A DNA stretch of 64,000 nucleotides from Lithobates sylvaticus (lineage: Eukaryota > Chordata > Amphibia > Anura > Ranidae). Below the pieces are notes generated by a model. The model was not told the DNA's origin and made no database searches. It saw only the letters and a list, made by a program, of their open reading frames with translations. The DNA is taken from assembly GCA_028564925.1 (NCBI GenBank), contig CM053027.1:236115713-236179712 (forward strand), read 5' to 3'. Position 1 is the stretch's first letter, and each line of letters starts with the position of its first letter. Made by a program: the position numbers and the translations under genes. Below, in pieces: positions 13,961 through 25,944 of the stretch.

Positions 13961-14291
13961 AAAATAAATATATGTTGCGCTAAAGTGCTATTGTGCATAA
14001 GTCATGAGGATCTTATGAATTCACCATAAACTTAAAATAAGTAAATTATATAAATGGAAGTACATATATGGATATAAAATTCTAATTGTATACATACAAT
14101 ATGTGATCCAATAAATATTTTCTAGTGTGGACTAAAAACACGTGTGTAATCTGAACGTGAGTTTAAAGTGAGTGATCCTGTGATGGATATAAAAGTGACA
14201 AAGTCCAAAACGATAAATATGGTGAATGATCAAAACATTAATATATATTAAAACATAGAAAAATTGGTTGGTGGAAGTCAACCAGACTGCA

Positions 14292-14332
<41 letters not shown>

Positions 14333-14660
14333 ATAGCAGTGAAGTCCATAAATGAGTGACAAATTGCTTGTGATCAACCGGTGACACTGAACAGTGCTCT
14401 AGGTGGAGTGATTGTTGTCTGTCAGCATCAACGCCTATAGGAGTGAGGCTTACCAGAAATCACAAACTTGGGAAGGAGTATGCCTCGCAAGTCGTGATAC
14501 TTTTTAAAGTAAAGGACTAACGAGTCCCTGCTCCACAGGCTGACTCCAAGGCTTTGCTCAATATGGCGTTGGTACACTCACAGGAAGATGGGCAGCGGGT
14601 AGAGAATGAACGTCAATGCTTCATGTTTTCAATCGTATTCATGTATGGTGAATCATAAGA
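13961..14660. repeat. Repeat-like AT-rich tract with a GT microsatellite
   Basis: A pure (GT)n run sits at 14294-14330. The surrounding sequence resembles untranslated parts of amphibian retroelements, but I could not place it in a family. Confidence 0.35.
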
Positions 14661-15618
14661 GAACTTGCATAGTGTAATAACGTTTGGAGGGTATTTTAAT
14701 AGTGTTAAAACAAATTAAGAACACTCACATTTCTGAAGAAAAAATCAGGCTTGTTAAGAAATATAGAATGGCGAAATTATGTTGCTGTAGTCCACCCTAA
14801 TAATACTATAACTGGTATTGTGCACACATTCTAGTATGCAACATCCATTCATGCACTTCCCCCTTTAAATTGGTCAGATAATATGGAAGGGGGTATTTCT
14901 AAATGGCTGTGTTCCAAACTTATGTTTGCAACATTGGGAGGCTCTGTTCCAACTTGTGCCGATGCAATTGGAAGGGGATACATTACCTTCTGTTCCTTTC
15001 AATTTTATATCCCCATCCCACTGCTCATGCTCATTCGCAAGTTTTGGAAGATAACTATGTGGAATTCCTCTGCCCACAGCCATCAGGCCAGAGTTGCGAG
15101 GAAGGCACTTGTCCTCCAACAAGTTAAACACCCCCCCCCCCTCCCATGTTTTAGGGGATGTGGCCTGATGTGATTTAAGAGGAGGGGTCATATGCTCATT
15201 ACCCCTTCTTTCTGGCTTGCCAGGCTGAAAGCTTGCATAAGGGACTGGTAAGGATTTTTGGAAGGGCCTTTTTTTTTTTTTTTTTCTTCTCACAGTACCT
15301 TGCCTATTAGACTATAAAATGTCCATTTACTGTTTTTAGCATAAATTTGTCACCTGGCCCCTACTACTGTTCTGCCACAAACCATACACAGGTACGTAGT
15401 TAAAGAGCTCGCTCCTGTGACGGTGAATGGAACAGAACCCATCAGACCAAACTGATTGTCTTTTTATTTTTAATTATACTTTTACATTTTAAACTTTTTA
15501 ATGTTGGGCGTATAGATCAGTCATATCATATGCTTATATTATAAAACACAAAACTGATATATGCATTTTATTTCCTTTTTGTCTTTTATTTTTTTTATTT
15601 TTATTGTAAATACAACAG
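14661..15618. other. Intronic sequence, unassigned
   Basis: Contains a C-run (15131-15142) and a T-run (about 15269-15285). No exon or element recognised before the acceptor at 15617-15618. Confidence 0.35.
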
Positions 15619-15699
15619 CAATCAATGCAAGTGCCGCCAACTCCACTACACACCAGCCGGGTTTTAAAAGAAGAGAAGGATTTGTGGGAAGATGTTAAG
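15619..15699 (+). CDS. MAPKAPK2: MAPKAPK2-like kinase, linker exon with p38 phosphosite
   Basis: An 81-bp exon of exactly 27 codons, in phase 0 at both ends (acceptor ACAG at 15615-15618, donor GTAAAA from 15700). It reads QSMQVPPTPLHTSRVLKEEK, then DLWEDVK. The VPPTPLH motif holds the Thr that corresponds to Thr334 of human MK2. p38 phosphorylates that Thr to release the autoinhibitory helix and expose the export signal. Human MK2 has VPQTPLH, so the site is conserved with one neighbour changed. Confidence 0.96.
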
Positions 15700-15898
15700 G
15701 TAAAAATTTTCTTGAACCATTATCTGTTTCCCTGTCAAGATAATTATTTTGAAGAAAAAATGCTTATTAAAAAAAAAAAAAAAAAAAAAAATCTCTAGCT
15801 ATCGTTAGAAAAAAAAAAAAAAACAATCAATAATCCCTTTTGGTTTCCTGTATTTCCACCTTTACACCCCGGTACTGCTGCCATAACCCCGGTATTCA

Positions 15899-16356
15899 AA
15901 GTGATTGTAAATGCAGGTGTTTTTTTTTTTTTTTTTAAATCTTAATGCATTAAGATAAGATAAAAAAAAACTTCTGTGTGCATCAGCCCCCCTAATACTT
16001 ACCTGAGCCCCGTCTCTATCCAGCGATGTACAGGAGTGATTCTGCTGTCCGGTACCCTCGCTTCTGATTGGCTATCTTGAGTTTGATAGCAGCCAATGGC
16101 GCCGCTGCTGTGTCTCAGCCAAACAGTAGAGACAGGGGCTGGGGCTAAACCACTGCTATGTGTCTGAATGGATACACGGAGCTGCAGCCTGGCTTGGGTG
16201 CCCCCATAGCAAACTGCTTGTTGTGGAGGCACTCAACATGGGTAAGGGGCTAGTGACCCAAGAAGAGGATCTGGACTGCTCTGCAAAACTACTGCACAGA
16301 GCACGTAAGTATAACATGTTTTTGTATTGGAAAAAAACCTAGACTTTATAATCACT
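15899..16356. mobile_element. TTAA-type MITE
   Basis: The left end AAAGTGATTGTAAAT faces a right end whose reverse complement is AAAGTGATTATAAAG. The right flank is TTAA (16357-16360); the left flank is the decayed TTCA. It has no coding capacity. Confidence 0.6.
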
Positions 16357-16360
16357 TTAA

Positions 16361-16619
16361 AGTCAAACGAATTACATGTTTTCACTACAGGACCGTCGGC
16401 AAGTGGTCAAATTGTGTTTTTGACTTTATTTTCTAAATTGTGTTTGAAAAATAGCTGCGCAAATACCATGTGACATAAAAAAATTGCAACGATCGCCATT
16501 TTATTCCCTAGGGTCTCAGCTAATAAAAATATATATACTGTATGTTTGGGGGTTATAAGTAATTTTTCAGCAAAAAATTATGATTTAAACTTGCCAGAAA
16601 AGGCTTGGTCTTCAAGTGG
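16361..16619. repeat. MITE fragment ending AAGTGGTTAA
   Basis: The segment ends TTCAAGTGGTTAA at 16611-16623 and contains GTTTGGGGGTTATAAGTAAT, a phrase I associate with abundant frog repeats. The left border is not clear. Confidence 0.45.
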
Positions 16620-17058
16620 TTAAAGATATCATATGCAGTACATAATATAAAAAGATTCAGAGAATCAGGAGAAATTTCTGTGCGCAAGGGGTAAGGCCGA
16701 AATGCAATTTAAGATGCCTGTGATATTCAAGGCCCTCAGATGGCACTGCATTAAAAACAGGCATGATTCTGTGATTCACGTCATTGCATGGGTTCAGGAA
16801 TACTTCCAAAAACCGCTGTCTGTGAACACCATTTGATATGCCATTTAAAAATGCAGGATAAAGCTCCATTGTGCAAAGAAGCTGTATGTGAACATGATCC
16901 AGCAATGCCACTGTCTTATCTGAGCCAAAGCTCATTTAAAATGGTCTGTTGCAAAGTGGAAGTGGTTTTGTGGTCAGACAAATCTAAATGTGACATTCTT
17001 TTTTGCAACAATGGGCACTACGTCCTCCAGACTAAAGAGGAGAGGGACCTTCCAGCCT

Positions 17059-17092
17059 GTTATCACACATTGTGTGTGTGTATATGTATGTA

Positions 17093-17127
<35 letters not shown>

Positions 17128-17134
17128 GTATGTG

Positions 17135-17226
<92 letters not shown>
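17059..17226. repeat. Compound TG/TA microsatellite
   Basis: (TG)n-rich sequence to about 17140, followed by a long (TA)n run to 17226. The open frames across it are repeat artefacts. Confidence 0.97.
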
Positions 17227-17230
<4 letters not shown>

Positions 17231-17251
17231 TTTCACACACACTGTGTTTAA

Positions 17252-17408
17252 CCGCTTCAGCCCCTTCCTGACCAGAGCACTTTTTGTGATTCGACACTGC
17301 GTCGCTTTAACTGACAATTGCACGGACGTTACACCCAAACAAAATCAAGGTCCTTTTTTTTTTTCCCACAAATTGAGCTTTCTTTTGGTGGTATTTGATC
17401 ACCTTTGC

Positions 17409-17445
<37 letters not shown>

Positions 17446-18154
17446 GCTATAAACAAAAACCAGCAACAATTTTGAAGAAAAACTCATTACTTTTTGCTCT
17501 AATATCCCCCAAAAATATATAAAAAAAGAGTTTTGGCCGATATGTATTCTTCTACATATTTTTGGTAAAAAAAAATTGCAATAAGCGTTTATTGATTTTG
17601 TGAAAAAGTTATAGCGTCTACAAAATAGGGGATAGTTTTATGGCATTTTTATTTATTAGTAATGGCGGCAATCTTTTTTTTTTTTTTTTTTTTTTTCCAT
17701 TTGATCGTGACTGCAACATTATGGCGCACACGTCGGACAATTTTGACACATTTTTGGGACCATTGGCATTTATACAGCGATCTGTGCTATAAAAATGTAT
17801 TGATTGCTGTAAAAATGGCACTGGTAGAGAAGGGGTTAACACTAGGGGGTGATCAAGGGGTTAATTGTGTTCCATGGTGTGTTCTAACTGAAGGGGGAGT
17901 GGACTGTGTCGGGGAAGAGATAGATCGCTGTTCATACTCTGTATGAACAGACTATCTGTCTCTTCTCCCCTCAGAGAACCGGTAACTGTTTACACACACA
18001 GACCCCGTTTCTCCGGGTGCCCTGAGCGATCACGGGAGCCCGGTGGTGATCGCGGGCACTCGCATCGGTGCCGTGGGTTGCGGGGGGGTGGGGCGCACAC
18101 ACCTCTAGTGGACAGAAAGGGAAGCAATGGAAAACACGGCGGCGATTCGTGCTG
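17252..18154 (+). mobile_element. TTAA-flanked MITE, CCACTT family
   Basis: Flanked by TTAA at 17248-17251 and 18155-18158. The left end is CCGCTTCAGCCCC. The interior shares GACACTGCGTCGCTTTAACT, TTTCTTTTGGTGGTATTTGA and GGCCGATATGTATTCT with the copies at 44083-45032, 48851-49785 and 53142-53684. The right terminus does not form a clean inverted repeat, so that border may be eroded. Confidence 0.65.
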
Positions 18155-18179
18155 TTAAAGCTGCTAAACATTTTTTTCT

Positions 18180-18262
18180 ATTGTAAATAAATATGGGTTT
18201 TAGATTTTTGCATTATGTAGATTTTACACAGCGTCCAAACTTATTTGGAATTGGGGTTGTAT
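18180..18262. mobile_element. Tc1/mariner terminal fragment
   Basis: TTTGGAATTGGGGTTGTA at 18245-18262, preceded by an ACACAGCGTCCAAACTT-type sequence, is the end of a common Tc1/mariner family. No transposase lies beside it, so only one end remains. Confidence 0.5.
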
Positions 18263-18880
18263 TAAAAATGACATAAAAACAACATAAGCTGTATCACTCG
18301 CACATAAAAAAAAAAAGCGCACACAGCACTATAACAACTGCTTGAACAATTGGATCCACTGGTTATGGAAGCAGTGGACACATCCAATCAAATTACTGAC
18401 CTTTTCAAAGGCAGAGCTGTATCTACACCATACTTGTATTTATTGGCTTCTATTGTTCAAACTCCAAGTATGTTGTATCTTCAGATTAGATTCCAGAGTG
18501 TCAAAGGCCAGTGATTGCACTTCATACCTAACCTATCATCCTCACAGAAAGTTTTGGACTATAAAACCTCCTAAGATAATTCTCATGTTTAACTGACCAT
18601 ATGATATTCTATGATCAGCCTAAACCAGGAAGTAGCTCATTGCTAGCCTTCTCACACTCGTGATGGGATGTGTCCCAATTACATCATCCACCAAAAACAG
18701 GAAATATTGAGCAGTGGGTAAGGGTGTGGACAGAGCTATACCTTGCAGAGGGATAATGTTCTTAGGTTTGTAAATGCAGCCTAGAGGCAAGTAACAGGGA
18801 AGTGTCCAATCCCCTAAATGATCGGGGATGTTAATCACTATTTTTTCTTTTTTTTCATAATATATTTTTTCCAATTGCAG

Positions 18881-19015
18881 GAAGAAATGACCAGTGCTCT
18901 GGCTACAATGAGGGTTGACTATGAACAAATTAAAATAAAGAAAATAGAAGATGCCTCCAATCCTCTGCTCCAGAAGAGGCGGAAGAAGATCACGCCTCAT
19001 GTTGCCACCCACTGA
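18881..19015 (+). CDS. MAPKAPK2: MAPKAPK2-like kinase, terminal coding exon
   Basis: The acceptor TTGCAG ends at 18880, and the last 44 codons run to TGA at 19013-19015. The exon reads EEMTSALATMRVDYEQIKIK, then KIEDASNPLLQKRRKK, then ITPHVATH. The first part matches the MK2 autoinhibitory helix with its nuclear export signal. The KIKK...KRRKK part is the bipartite nuclear localisation signal, which also serves as the p38 docking site. Both basic clusters are intact. After KRRKK this protein has an ITPHVATH tail, whereas human MK2 has a longer Ala-rich tail ending in LAH. MAPKAPK3 has a different sequence between the two basic clusters, so MK2 is the better assignment. Confidence 0.96.
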   Translation, partial: EEMTSALATMRVDYEQIKIKKIEDASNPLLQKRRKKITPHVATH

Positions 19016-19610
19016 GATTATGCCTGTTCTCACTTTGACCTAGAACTGTTAAAGTCTCACCAGCCACTGTTAGCTGTAACTGTGGTATCTAAGTGCCACT
19101 GTATTATTTAGGGGGAATGGCTGTGCATCTTGGGACTCTCATTATGTACTCCACAGTCTGGAAGTTTTTAAATTGTAGTTTTTGTTTTCTGTTTTTAGAG
19201 ACTATCTACGGTGTGTGTCTGTATGTATGTGTGTGTAAATGATGAACTTTTTTAGGCAAAATGTTAATCATCAATTCCACCCAATACAGATATTTCAGTT
19301 GCATGGTTGATGGCAAACAGGATTACACAGTGACTGTCTGTTTCCCAGGGACTCCAGTACAGGCCTGGCACCAGACAATGACTAGAGGGACTGCTAATCA
19401 CTGTAACTTTAATGGGTAGGCACCCTTACTGTGGCAGAAATGGGAAATACTAAAAGGATATGTGTGGGAGGGACATAATCGATTTCTGGAAAGTGTTGCC
19501 ACCCCATGGCTCTGGCTCTACACCAGTCACTAAATGTCTCCATCAAAATTCCCAGTTTTACAGCCAGCCTGTGATTCAGTCCTTTGAATAAACTGTAGAG
19601 GTTAGCACCA
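19016..19610 (+). other. MAPKAPK2: Putative 3'UTR of the MAPKAPK2-like gene
   Basis: Non-repetitive sequence follows the stop codon. A canonical AATAAA lies at 19587-19592 with T/G-rich sequence after it, a plausible poly(A) signal. Other AATAAA motifs lie further on, for example near 20455 and 21231, but they fall in or beside MITE-like sequence. The end point is therefore a guess. Confidence 0.4.
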
Positions 19611-19779
19611 AAGTGTATTGAATGGCAGTTGTACTATGACTGTAGCTCTGCAGAGGATTACCCCCAGATTTGTGTCCTGTTCCAAAAGTTTAGTACTCTT
19701 GCAAACCCCTCTTGTAAGATTGGTTTGAATCGGGATTCGGCAGTTTCTCTGTGAATTCATCTTTGGTTGCCAACTCCTT

Positions 19780-21250
19780 TAACAAATAGGCCTCCTGCAG
19801 GATGCAATTTCTACTAAGGCTTGCTTAAAGTGTTTGCCCAGGATTAGAACACCTGTATGTTTTTTTTTTTTACTGCTATCAAGGTCTACTTTAGAGAAAT
19901 TTGCCCTCACTTCCTGTTTTGCTGATGTTTTACCATACAGAAACTGAGAGGAACTCTCCAATAGCAACAAACACCTTAATAAATGATTTACTTTAGTATA
20001 GTTGGGAAGGCTAAGAACCGCTCTCAATGTCCCTGTTGCAGACTTTCTTTCACTTCCTGTCTGGTAAAACATTTTTCAGCACAACAGGAAGTTTGGGTGA
20101 GTCTTTCTAACAAAGCCCCAGATAGTAGTAAAAATCTGGATTTCTAATCATTCCCCAATCTATACAAAACCAGAAAAAAATTGCTGGACATACTTTTACC
20201 TTTTTAAAATGGAATTCCAGCCCAACTAGTTTTTATTTTTTTTTAAATCTACATTTTGTTTTTTTGTTTTTTTTATTGCTATCTGACCCGTTTGGGGAGA
20301 TTCTTTCATACTGTTCCAGCGGCTACGCAGGAAGTGAGAGCAGGAAAAACATACCAGAAACCCAATTGCTTTGCTTTGTCAGTATTCTGTTCACTTCCTG
20401 TCCTAGTGACCAACCTTGAAGTCAGCCAAAGTTTCCCCAGCAGGGACACCACAATAAAACCCTGAATTTTTTCTTGAAATCATTTTCTCACTTTCCTACT
20501 CGACTAAACAGTTTCTGGAAGTTCTCTATTAAAATGTATTCGCTGCTACTGTTAATAGTGAGCTATGCTATCTGCTGTGAATTCACATACAGCAGGAAAC
20601 CCCTGCTGTTTGCATTGATACCAGTTCTCACTTTTAACATTTTGCAAACAGATTTTAAATAAGGTTCATGTGTTCGTTCAACTATTTGTTACATGACACA
20701 CCCAAAGTGCCATTTGTGCCTTGCTCTCTTTCCTTCTCTGTGCAGGACTGTTCTTTTGCATATCATATGGGTTCAAATAGCTGTCTTATTTTTCATTATA
20801 GCTTGTATTAATATATCTGACAGTTTGCTATGTTTTGTTAAAATAGCATTATATTGTCTCTCTGTAGTCTCTTTATGTGTTGTTTTTTTTTGTTTTTTTT
20901 TCTTTTGTTTGTCACCTACATTTTAAAGTATAATTCAAGCCAAACTTTTTATTTTTTAATTTGTTTTTGATTAGGTTGGCATGGTTTAGAACCTATGTCA
21001 AGTTTTTATAGTGCAACCCCAACCCACATTTTATTTATTTTGGATATGATGAGGAAGATTAGAACTGTTGAGTTTTTTTTTTTTTGTTTTGTTTTGATTG
21101 CTGTCTTTGCCCCTATTGGGGAGGATTTCTCTCCATTACCATCTGTGATGGTGGTCACCAAAACACAAAGTGAGGGAACATGTAAAAACCTCTGTGACGG
21201 TTAGACAGTAATACTGTATCCATACAGAAAAAAAAATAAAACCAGTTCTA
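19780..21250. repeat. Several MITE-like blocks downstream of the gene
   Basis: Blocks starting with phrases such as TTAAAATGGAATTCCAGCCC (about 20204) and TATAATTCAAGCCAAAC (about 20929) alternate with CACTTCCTGTTTTG/CACTTCCTGTCC stretches and long T-runs. This pattern fits several related non-autonomous elements. Individual borders are not resolved. Confidence 0.4.
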
Positions 21251-21429
21251 ATCCCTACAAAATTGTTTTGGTTTATGTTACATTTTATATAACATTTTTA
21301 AATGTAACCAGATATTTAGACTAAAAATGGTGATTGTGTTTTGCACACGCATATTTACTGTGTTATGACTGTCAAAAAGGACAGCATTATTACTTTTCTA
21401 GCACATAAATCACAGAAGGAGTTTATAAA

Positions 21430-22200
21430 TATTAACAAAAATGCTAGTTTCCCAGTTGTCATGCTGAAATTTCTGGCTTCAATAATCTGACCCAGAACAA
21501 CTGTAGATGAGGAATTTAGATTATATGGGCAAACTGCATACTTTGTGTTTCTGTGGTAAGTAACTTGGAAAATATTGAAGCCAGAGACGGCCAGGAAATG
21601 CTCATGATCAATATGCAGTCAGTGATGGTAGCCTCCGCATTTTCCTTTTATTATGGGTTCCTATTGAAAAAATGTATTCTATCTGAAAATATCTTCAAAG
21701 TTGTCAAACGGGCACATGTTTCATAGCGACTTGAAGGGTATCTCATCTTATTGCATTGTGACTGGCTATTTCCAGGGGACCTTTTTCAACAGCTACATTA
21801 ACAGCTGTTATTGAATGGTGAACTACAAATTCTTAAAGGAAGCCTGGAGAGTAATGGAAGCTTTAGTAATTAGAACTCTTTGAAAATGGAAGCTCCTTAG
21901 CTGTTATGCTAATGCTGACTTTCTTGATTTGCATGCTTGTTCAGAGTCAGAAAATATTGAAGCCAGAAACAGTCGGGCAGCTAATTTTTTGAGAATTAAG
22001 TCAATGGCAACGTCCTTATTTCTCTCAGAGCATGTTTCTTTTAAGTTTTGCTGGATAGAAAAAGACAATGTATTTACCGCCATATTTTTTGCTACTATGC
22101 TTATGTTCTACAAACTTTCAAGAAAAAGGTGGAAGGATAATGAACTGTTTCTGGCCTTTCTGCTTGCTTGAGCCTCAACCCTATTGGCCTTATTTTCACC
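21430..22200. other. Unique, non-repetitive block
   Basis: Normal-complexity sequence without an exon. The phrase GAAAATATTGAAGCCAGA occurs twice (about 21568 and 21951), and TTTCTGGCTTCAATAAT, a partial complement of it, occurs near 21469. It could be an old repeat or a conserved regulatory block; neither is shown. Confidence 0.3.
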
Positions 22201-22821
22201 TTGCCAAGTTTTGATTCATGACTTTACGGTTATTGAAGTAACTCTAAAAGAGAGCCTGCAAGAATAGTAGTGTGGGTGACTGCTGTTTTTTTTTTTTTTT
22301 TTAAAGATGCTCGTTTCTAGGGTAGTTCCTTCAATACATTATTACAGGTTAGTAACTTACTAACGACAGACTAATATAAAATTTTCCCAGCACACTTTCC
22401 AGTTAGCAAAAAAAAGCATACTACAGCTTTTTAATATTTCTATTAAAAGCACTTCTGTATAGTGTGGTCCCTACTTGCGCCTAACCTAAGATAGAGAGAT
22501 ATACATCTCTATATATCTATATCTCCATTAATAAATTTTACTTTTTTTTAGGTGTGTCTTGAAGGTAACTCTGTCCTCCTTCAAAGGTGCAACAACACAC
22601 CAGAAGCCCAGATTCAGTTGGGAAAACCTAAAGACCTCCAATGTATTTCACCAAATCCAGGAAAACAAAAAATGGTAGCCACTTAGAATTTTAGAATTGG
22701 CAAAAAGAAGCCTCCTGAGACGCATCTGAACTTCGTTTATTCATTGCACTATAATTTTAGGAAGTTGGGTGTTTAGAGAGTCGTCAAACACACTTTGCAG
22801 AGGTGCCTTGACTCGGCAGTG

Positions 22822-22870
<49 letters not shown>

Positions 22871-23935
22871 TGTATTTGCAGATGTATGCAAGAAAAACAT
22901 CGGCTTGTTAAACTAACATTTTGAAACAGTTAAAATTATTTGTTTTGTGCTAACTGGAGAATACGATTTTAGTAGTATCCTGTGTATTTCTGAGCCCATG
23001 TGCACATTTCCGTTTTGCTAGTTAGATTGATCTGGGTGGCTGACATTTTTGCTTTGAAGGATGAGAATGACAGCCCTGAATCAATTTTACCTTTAAAAAA
23101 AAATAAAAATCAGCAGTGCGGTTCCCATACTGATCTTCTGCCAAGTTTAATAATGCACAATGTTTATACTATATCAGGCACTGGTCAATTACCATAATTA
23201 AGGTAATGAGAAAGTTATGGCAAAGTGGAGTTTTTTTTTTTTTTTTTTTTTTTTTCTGGCCAGTTATACAGTGCAGTGTTGAAGTAATAGAACTGTTTAG
23301 ACATTGTTTAATTGCATTTGTTCGGGAAAATATCTTGGTGGAAAGGGAGGAATATGGTCAGGCTTTGTTATATTTTAATAATTCCATCTGCGTTCTATAG
23401 TTTTCTGCAAAGCACATTTTTATTCTCTGCTCCTGTGTGAGCTCAACAAATTCCAAATTCTGTTGAAAGCAATATTATTATTTTTTTTTTTTTTTTCTTT
23501 GGAATTCTTGTAAAAATATAATTTTGTATGATCAAATTGTTCTACTAAACAGTTTTAGTATTTGGAAAAACTGGACTTTGCATGTCTTTATTGTGTTTCT
23601 ATGGTTTAAATCATACATTAATTTCTGCTTTGAATTTCAATTGTTTCTAGCCTGCTCCTAATGATATGAGCAAGGTTCAGCCAAGGAGAGAAGTTTCAGG
23701 AGGCACAGTCAGTACAGGAAACATGTCACATCAGTGCTAGCTGGCAGCATGGTACCATACGTAGTCCTTGGAAATTTAAAGTAACCCAAAGGAATGAGCG
23801 AGGGATAAGCCACAATGCGTGCAGGAAATCCCAGAAATTTGTTGAAAGAAATGACCAGCAGTTGGGCAGCACTGTTGACTAGCTTAAGTGTATATTTTAT
23901 ATATATATATTATTATCACTGAGTATTTACATACG
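22201..23935. other. Intergenic AT-rich sequence with long T-tracts
   Basis: T-runs at about 22286-22302, 22826-22867, 23230-23255 and 23480-23497. No exon or element recognised. Confidence 0.4.
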
Positions 23936-23939
23936 CAAA

Positions 23940-24500
23940 CTTAAATCCGTGGATTTTGTTGTCGGAATGTCCGATCGTGTGTACAGGGCATAAGACTTGC
24001 CATACCTGCAAAGCAAATACAATAAAACATAGTAAAAATAAAACATTGCAATCTGTGCCTAAAAAAAAAAAAAATATAGGCCCGAAGCATGGGGGCAATC
24101 CGCCCCTAATGTTAGGAGAAAATCGCTCCTCCGCCCCTGCCCCCATATGCTCTTCTCTTTTTTTTTATTTTTATTTTTTTTTATTTTTTTTAAACTGTGG
24201 TGATGAAATTACCTCCGCCAGCGCTGAAGTTACGGCTTTATGTATTGTGGGAGCAAACTATTGCTGCCAAGATAAATAAACCCATGCTGCAGCTGAATGG
24301 CGTACCTGCTAAGCAATGATGGTTAACAATAAAACAGTATAACATACCATACCTGCAAAGCAAATACAATAAAATCGAGAGAGAACGATAGATATCGAAC
24401 AATAGTAAGCGGACAGTAGAGAGCAGCAAACATAAGAGAGGGAACAATAGAGAGAGGGAGGAGAAAAATTCAACCACAACTATTTTTGGATTTTTTACTT
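23940..24500. repeat. Unclassified repeat with internal duplication
   Basis: The phrase CCATACCTGCAAAGCAAATA is present at 23999-24018 and again at about 24347. The part near 23960 (GTCCGATCGTGTGTACAGGG) looks like the end of an amphibian MITE. Confidence 0.4.
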
Positions 24501-24558
24501 TATATTTTTTTTTTACTTTTATAAAAACGAAAAAAAAAACTAAACTGAACGTTGCAGA

Positions 24559-24604
24559 TTAGGGTCCCTCAAAATGTGATGGCCATCACATCTTTCGGGA
24601 CCCT
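24559..24604. repeat. Short near-perfect palindrome
   Basis: AGGGTCCC, a spacer and TGTGATGGCCATCACA followed by GGGACCCT form a hairpin of about 45 bp. It sits 200 bp before the piggyBac frame and could be part of that element's leader. Confidence 0.6.
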
Positions 24605-25467
24605 GTGTTAGTGTAAAAATTATAACGTGCAGCGCTTTTGTGAATAAATGAATCAAAAGATACGTGAATAAAAAGATAAATGTCCCTGTTTTGCATTTTA
24701 ATTACCTGAGAGTCTCACTAGTGTACCAGTAAATTTAGAAACCAAAATGGCAAATCGAAAGTACACTAGTGAATAGCCCTACATGTTTCTGAGCATGACA
24801 GATGGTGAAGAGGAAGTCACTCATCTGTCAGATTCAGGCATCAGAATACGAACCTGTAGACCGCAGCGGCACCCTGACAGATAGCTCTGACGACGGAGTT
24901 GTGGTCCCTGCCAAGGTCAAGCGTACCAGACCCTCATCTTCTGCTGTCGTTGAGGTGCAAGAACTGCAGGTCCCTCGTATGGAGCAGAGATCCAGTACTA
25001 GCGCCGCTATGCCTTCTGGTGAACTGGCAAGAACCAGCGGCCTAGTACATCCTGGTCATACATCCAGCACTGCAGTAACACTTGGTGACGTGGCAAGTTC
25101 CATAAGTGCAGTTCAAGCTGGCCAGCACGAGTAGTATCTTGCTGCCACCAAGAAGAAGACAAACACAGGCCTGTTGAGTCCCTAGTGCCCTTCCTGCTGC
25201 ATTCGCCAATCCTAATTGGGAACCCATCACTTCTGCAGCACCTGTACTTCCCCCATTCACTGGCCAACCCGGAATTCAGGTGGAAATAGTTGATTTTACG
25301 TCACTTGATTTTAATTCGCTGTTTTTCACCGACTATCTCTATAGATCTAATGTGGACCAAAGCAATTTGTATGCTGGTCAATTCATCGCCTCTAATCCCC
25401 AGCTGACCCTTGCCAGAGATTGGAAACCAATTACGGTTTCCGAATTTAAAGCGCTGTGTCAGCTTAA

Positions 25468-25944
25468 AAAAAAAAAATTTAAAAGTCAGCAGCAAAAAAA
25501 AAAAGTCGCTGCTGGCTTTTAATAAGTACACTTACCCTCCCAGGGCGCCCGCGATGCTGTTCGTGGAGGCCGAGATGTCCCTCGGCGTTCCGGATCCAGC
25601 GCCGCCATCCTCAGTAAGGGAAATGGCTTCGCGTGGCCTACTGCGCATGCGCGAGTCGGCACGCGGCCTACTGCGCATGCGCGAGTCGGCACGCGGCCTA
25701 CTGCGCATGCGCGAGTGGGATTTGTGAATGGGGAACGCAATGTGTTGTGGGACACAGTTCCCATAACACACTGCGCCCCATTCCATAGAAGACGGAAGGA
25801 GAGAAGATCACCGCGGAGCTGGAGGAGGCAGATTAGGACAATCTGCCTAGCAACAGCCATTTCTGGTAAGTAAAAAAAAAAAATTTTTTTTTTTTTTTTA
25901 TTAAATTTTTAAAAGTTTTTTTGTTTTCAGGGTGTCCCACCACT
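25468..25944. mobile_element. TTAA-flanked MITE inside the piggyBac gene
   Basis: Flanked by TTAA at 25464-25467 and 25945-25948. Taking out the insert and one TTAA leaves CTTAAGACC in frame between EFKALCQL and TFLGL of the transposase, so the insertion and its target duplication are clear. It carries a GC-rich core with CTGCGCATGCGCGAG repeats. Confidence 0.85.
25628..25718. repeat. 30-bp unit repeated three times
   Basis: CGGCCTACTGCGCATGCGCG with AGTCGGCACG forms the unit, present in three copies inside the MITE. The first and last units have edge differences. Confidence 0.85.

Noticed and set aside
16788-17522. 244-codon open frame on +
   Set aside because: Its length comes from the TG/TA microsatellite and T-runs; the flanking parts show no protein family.
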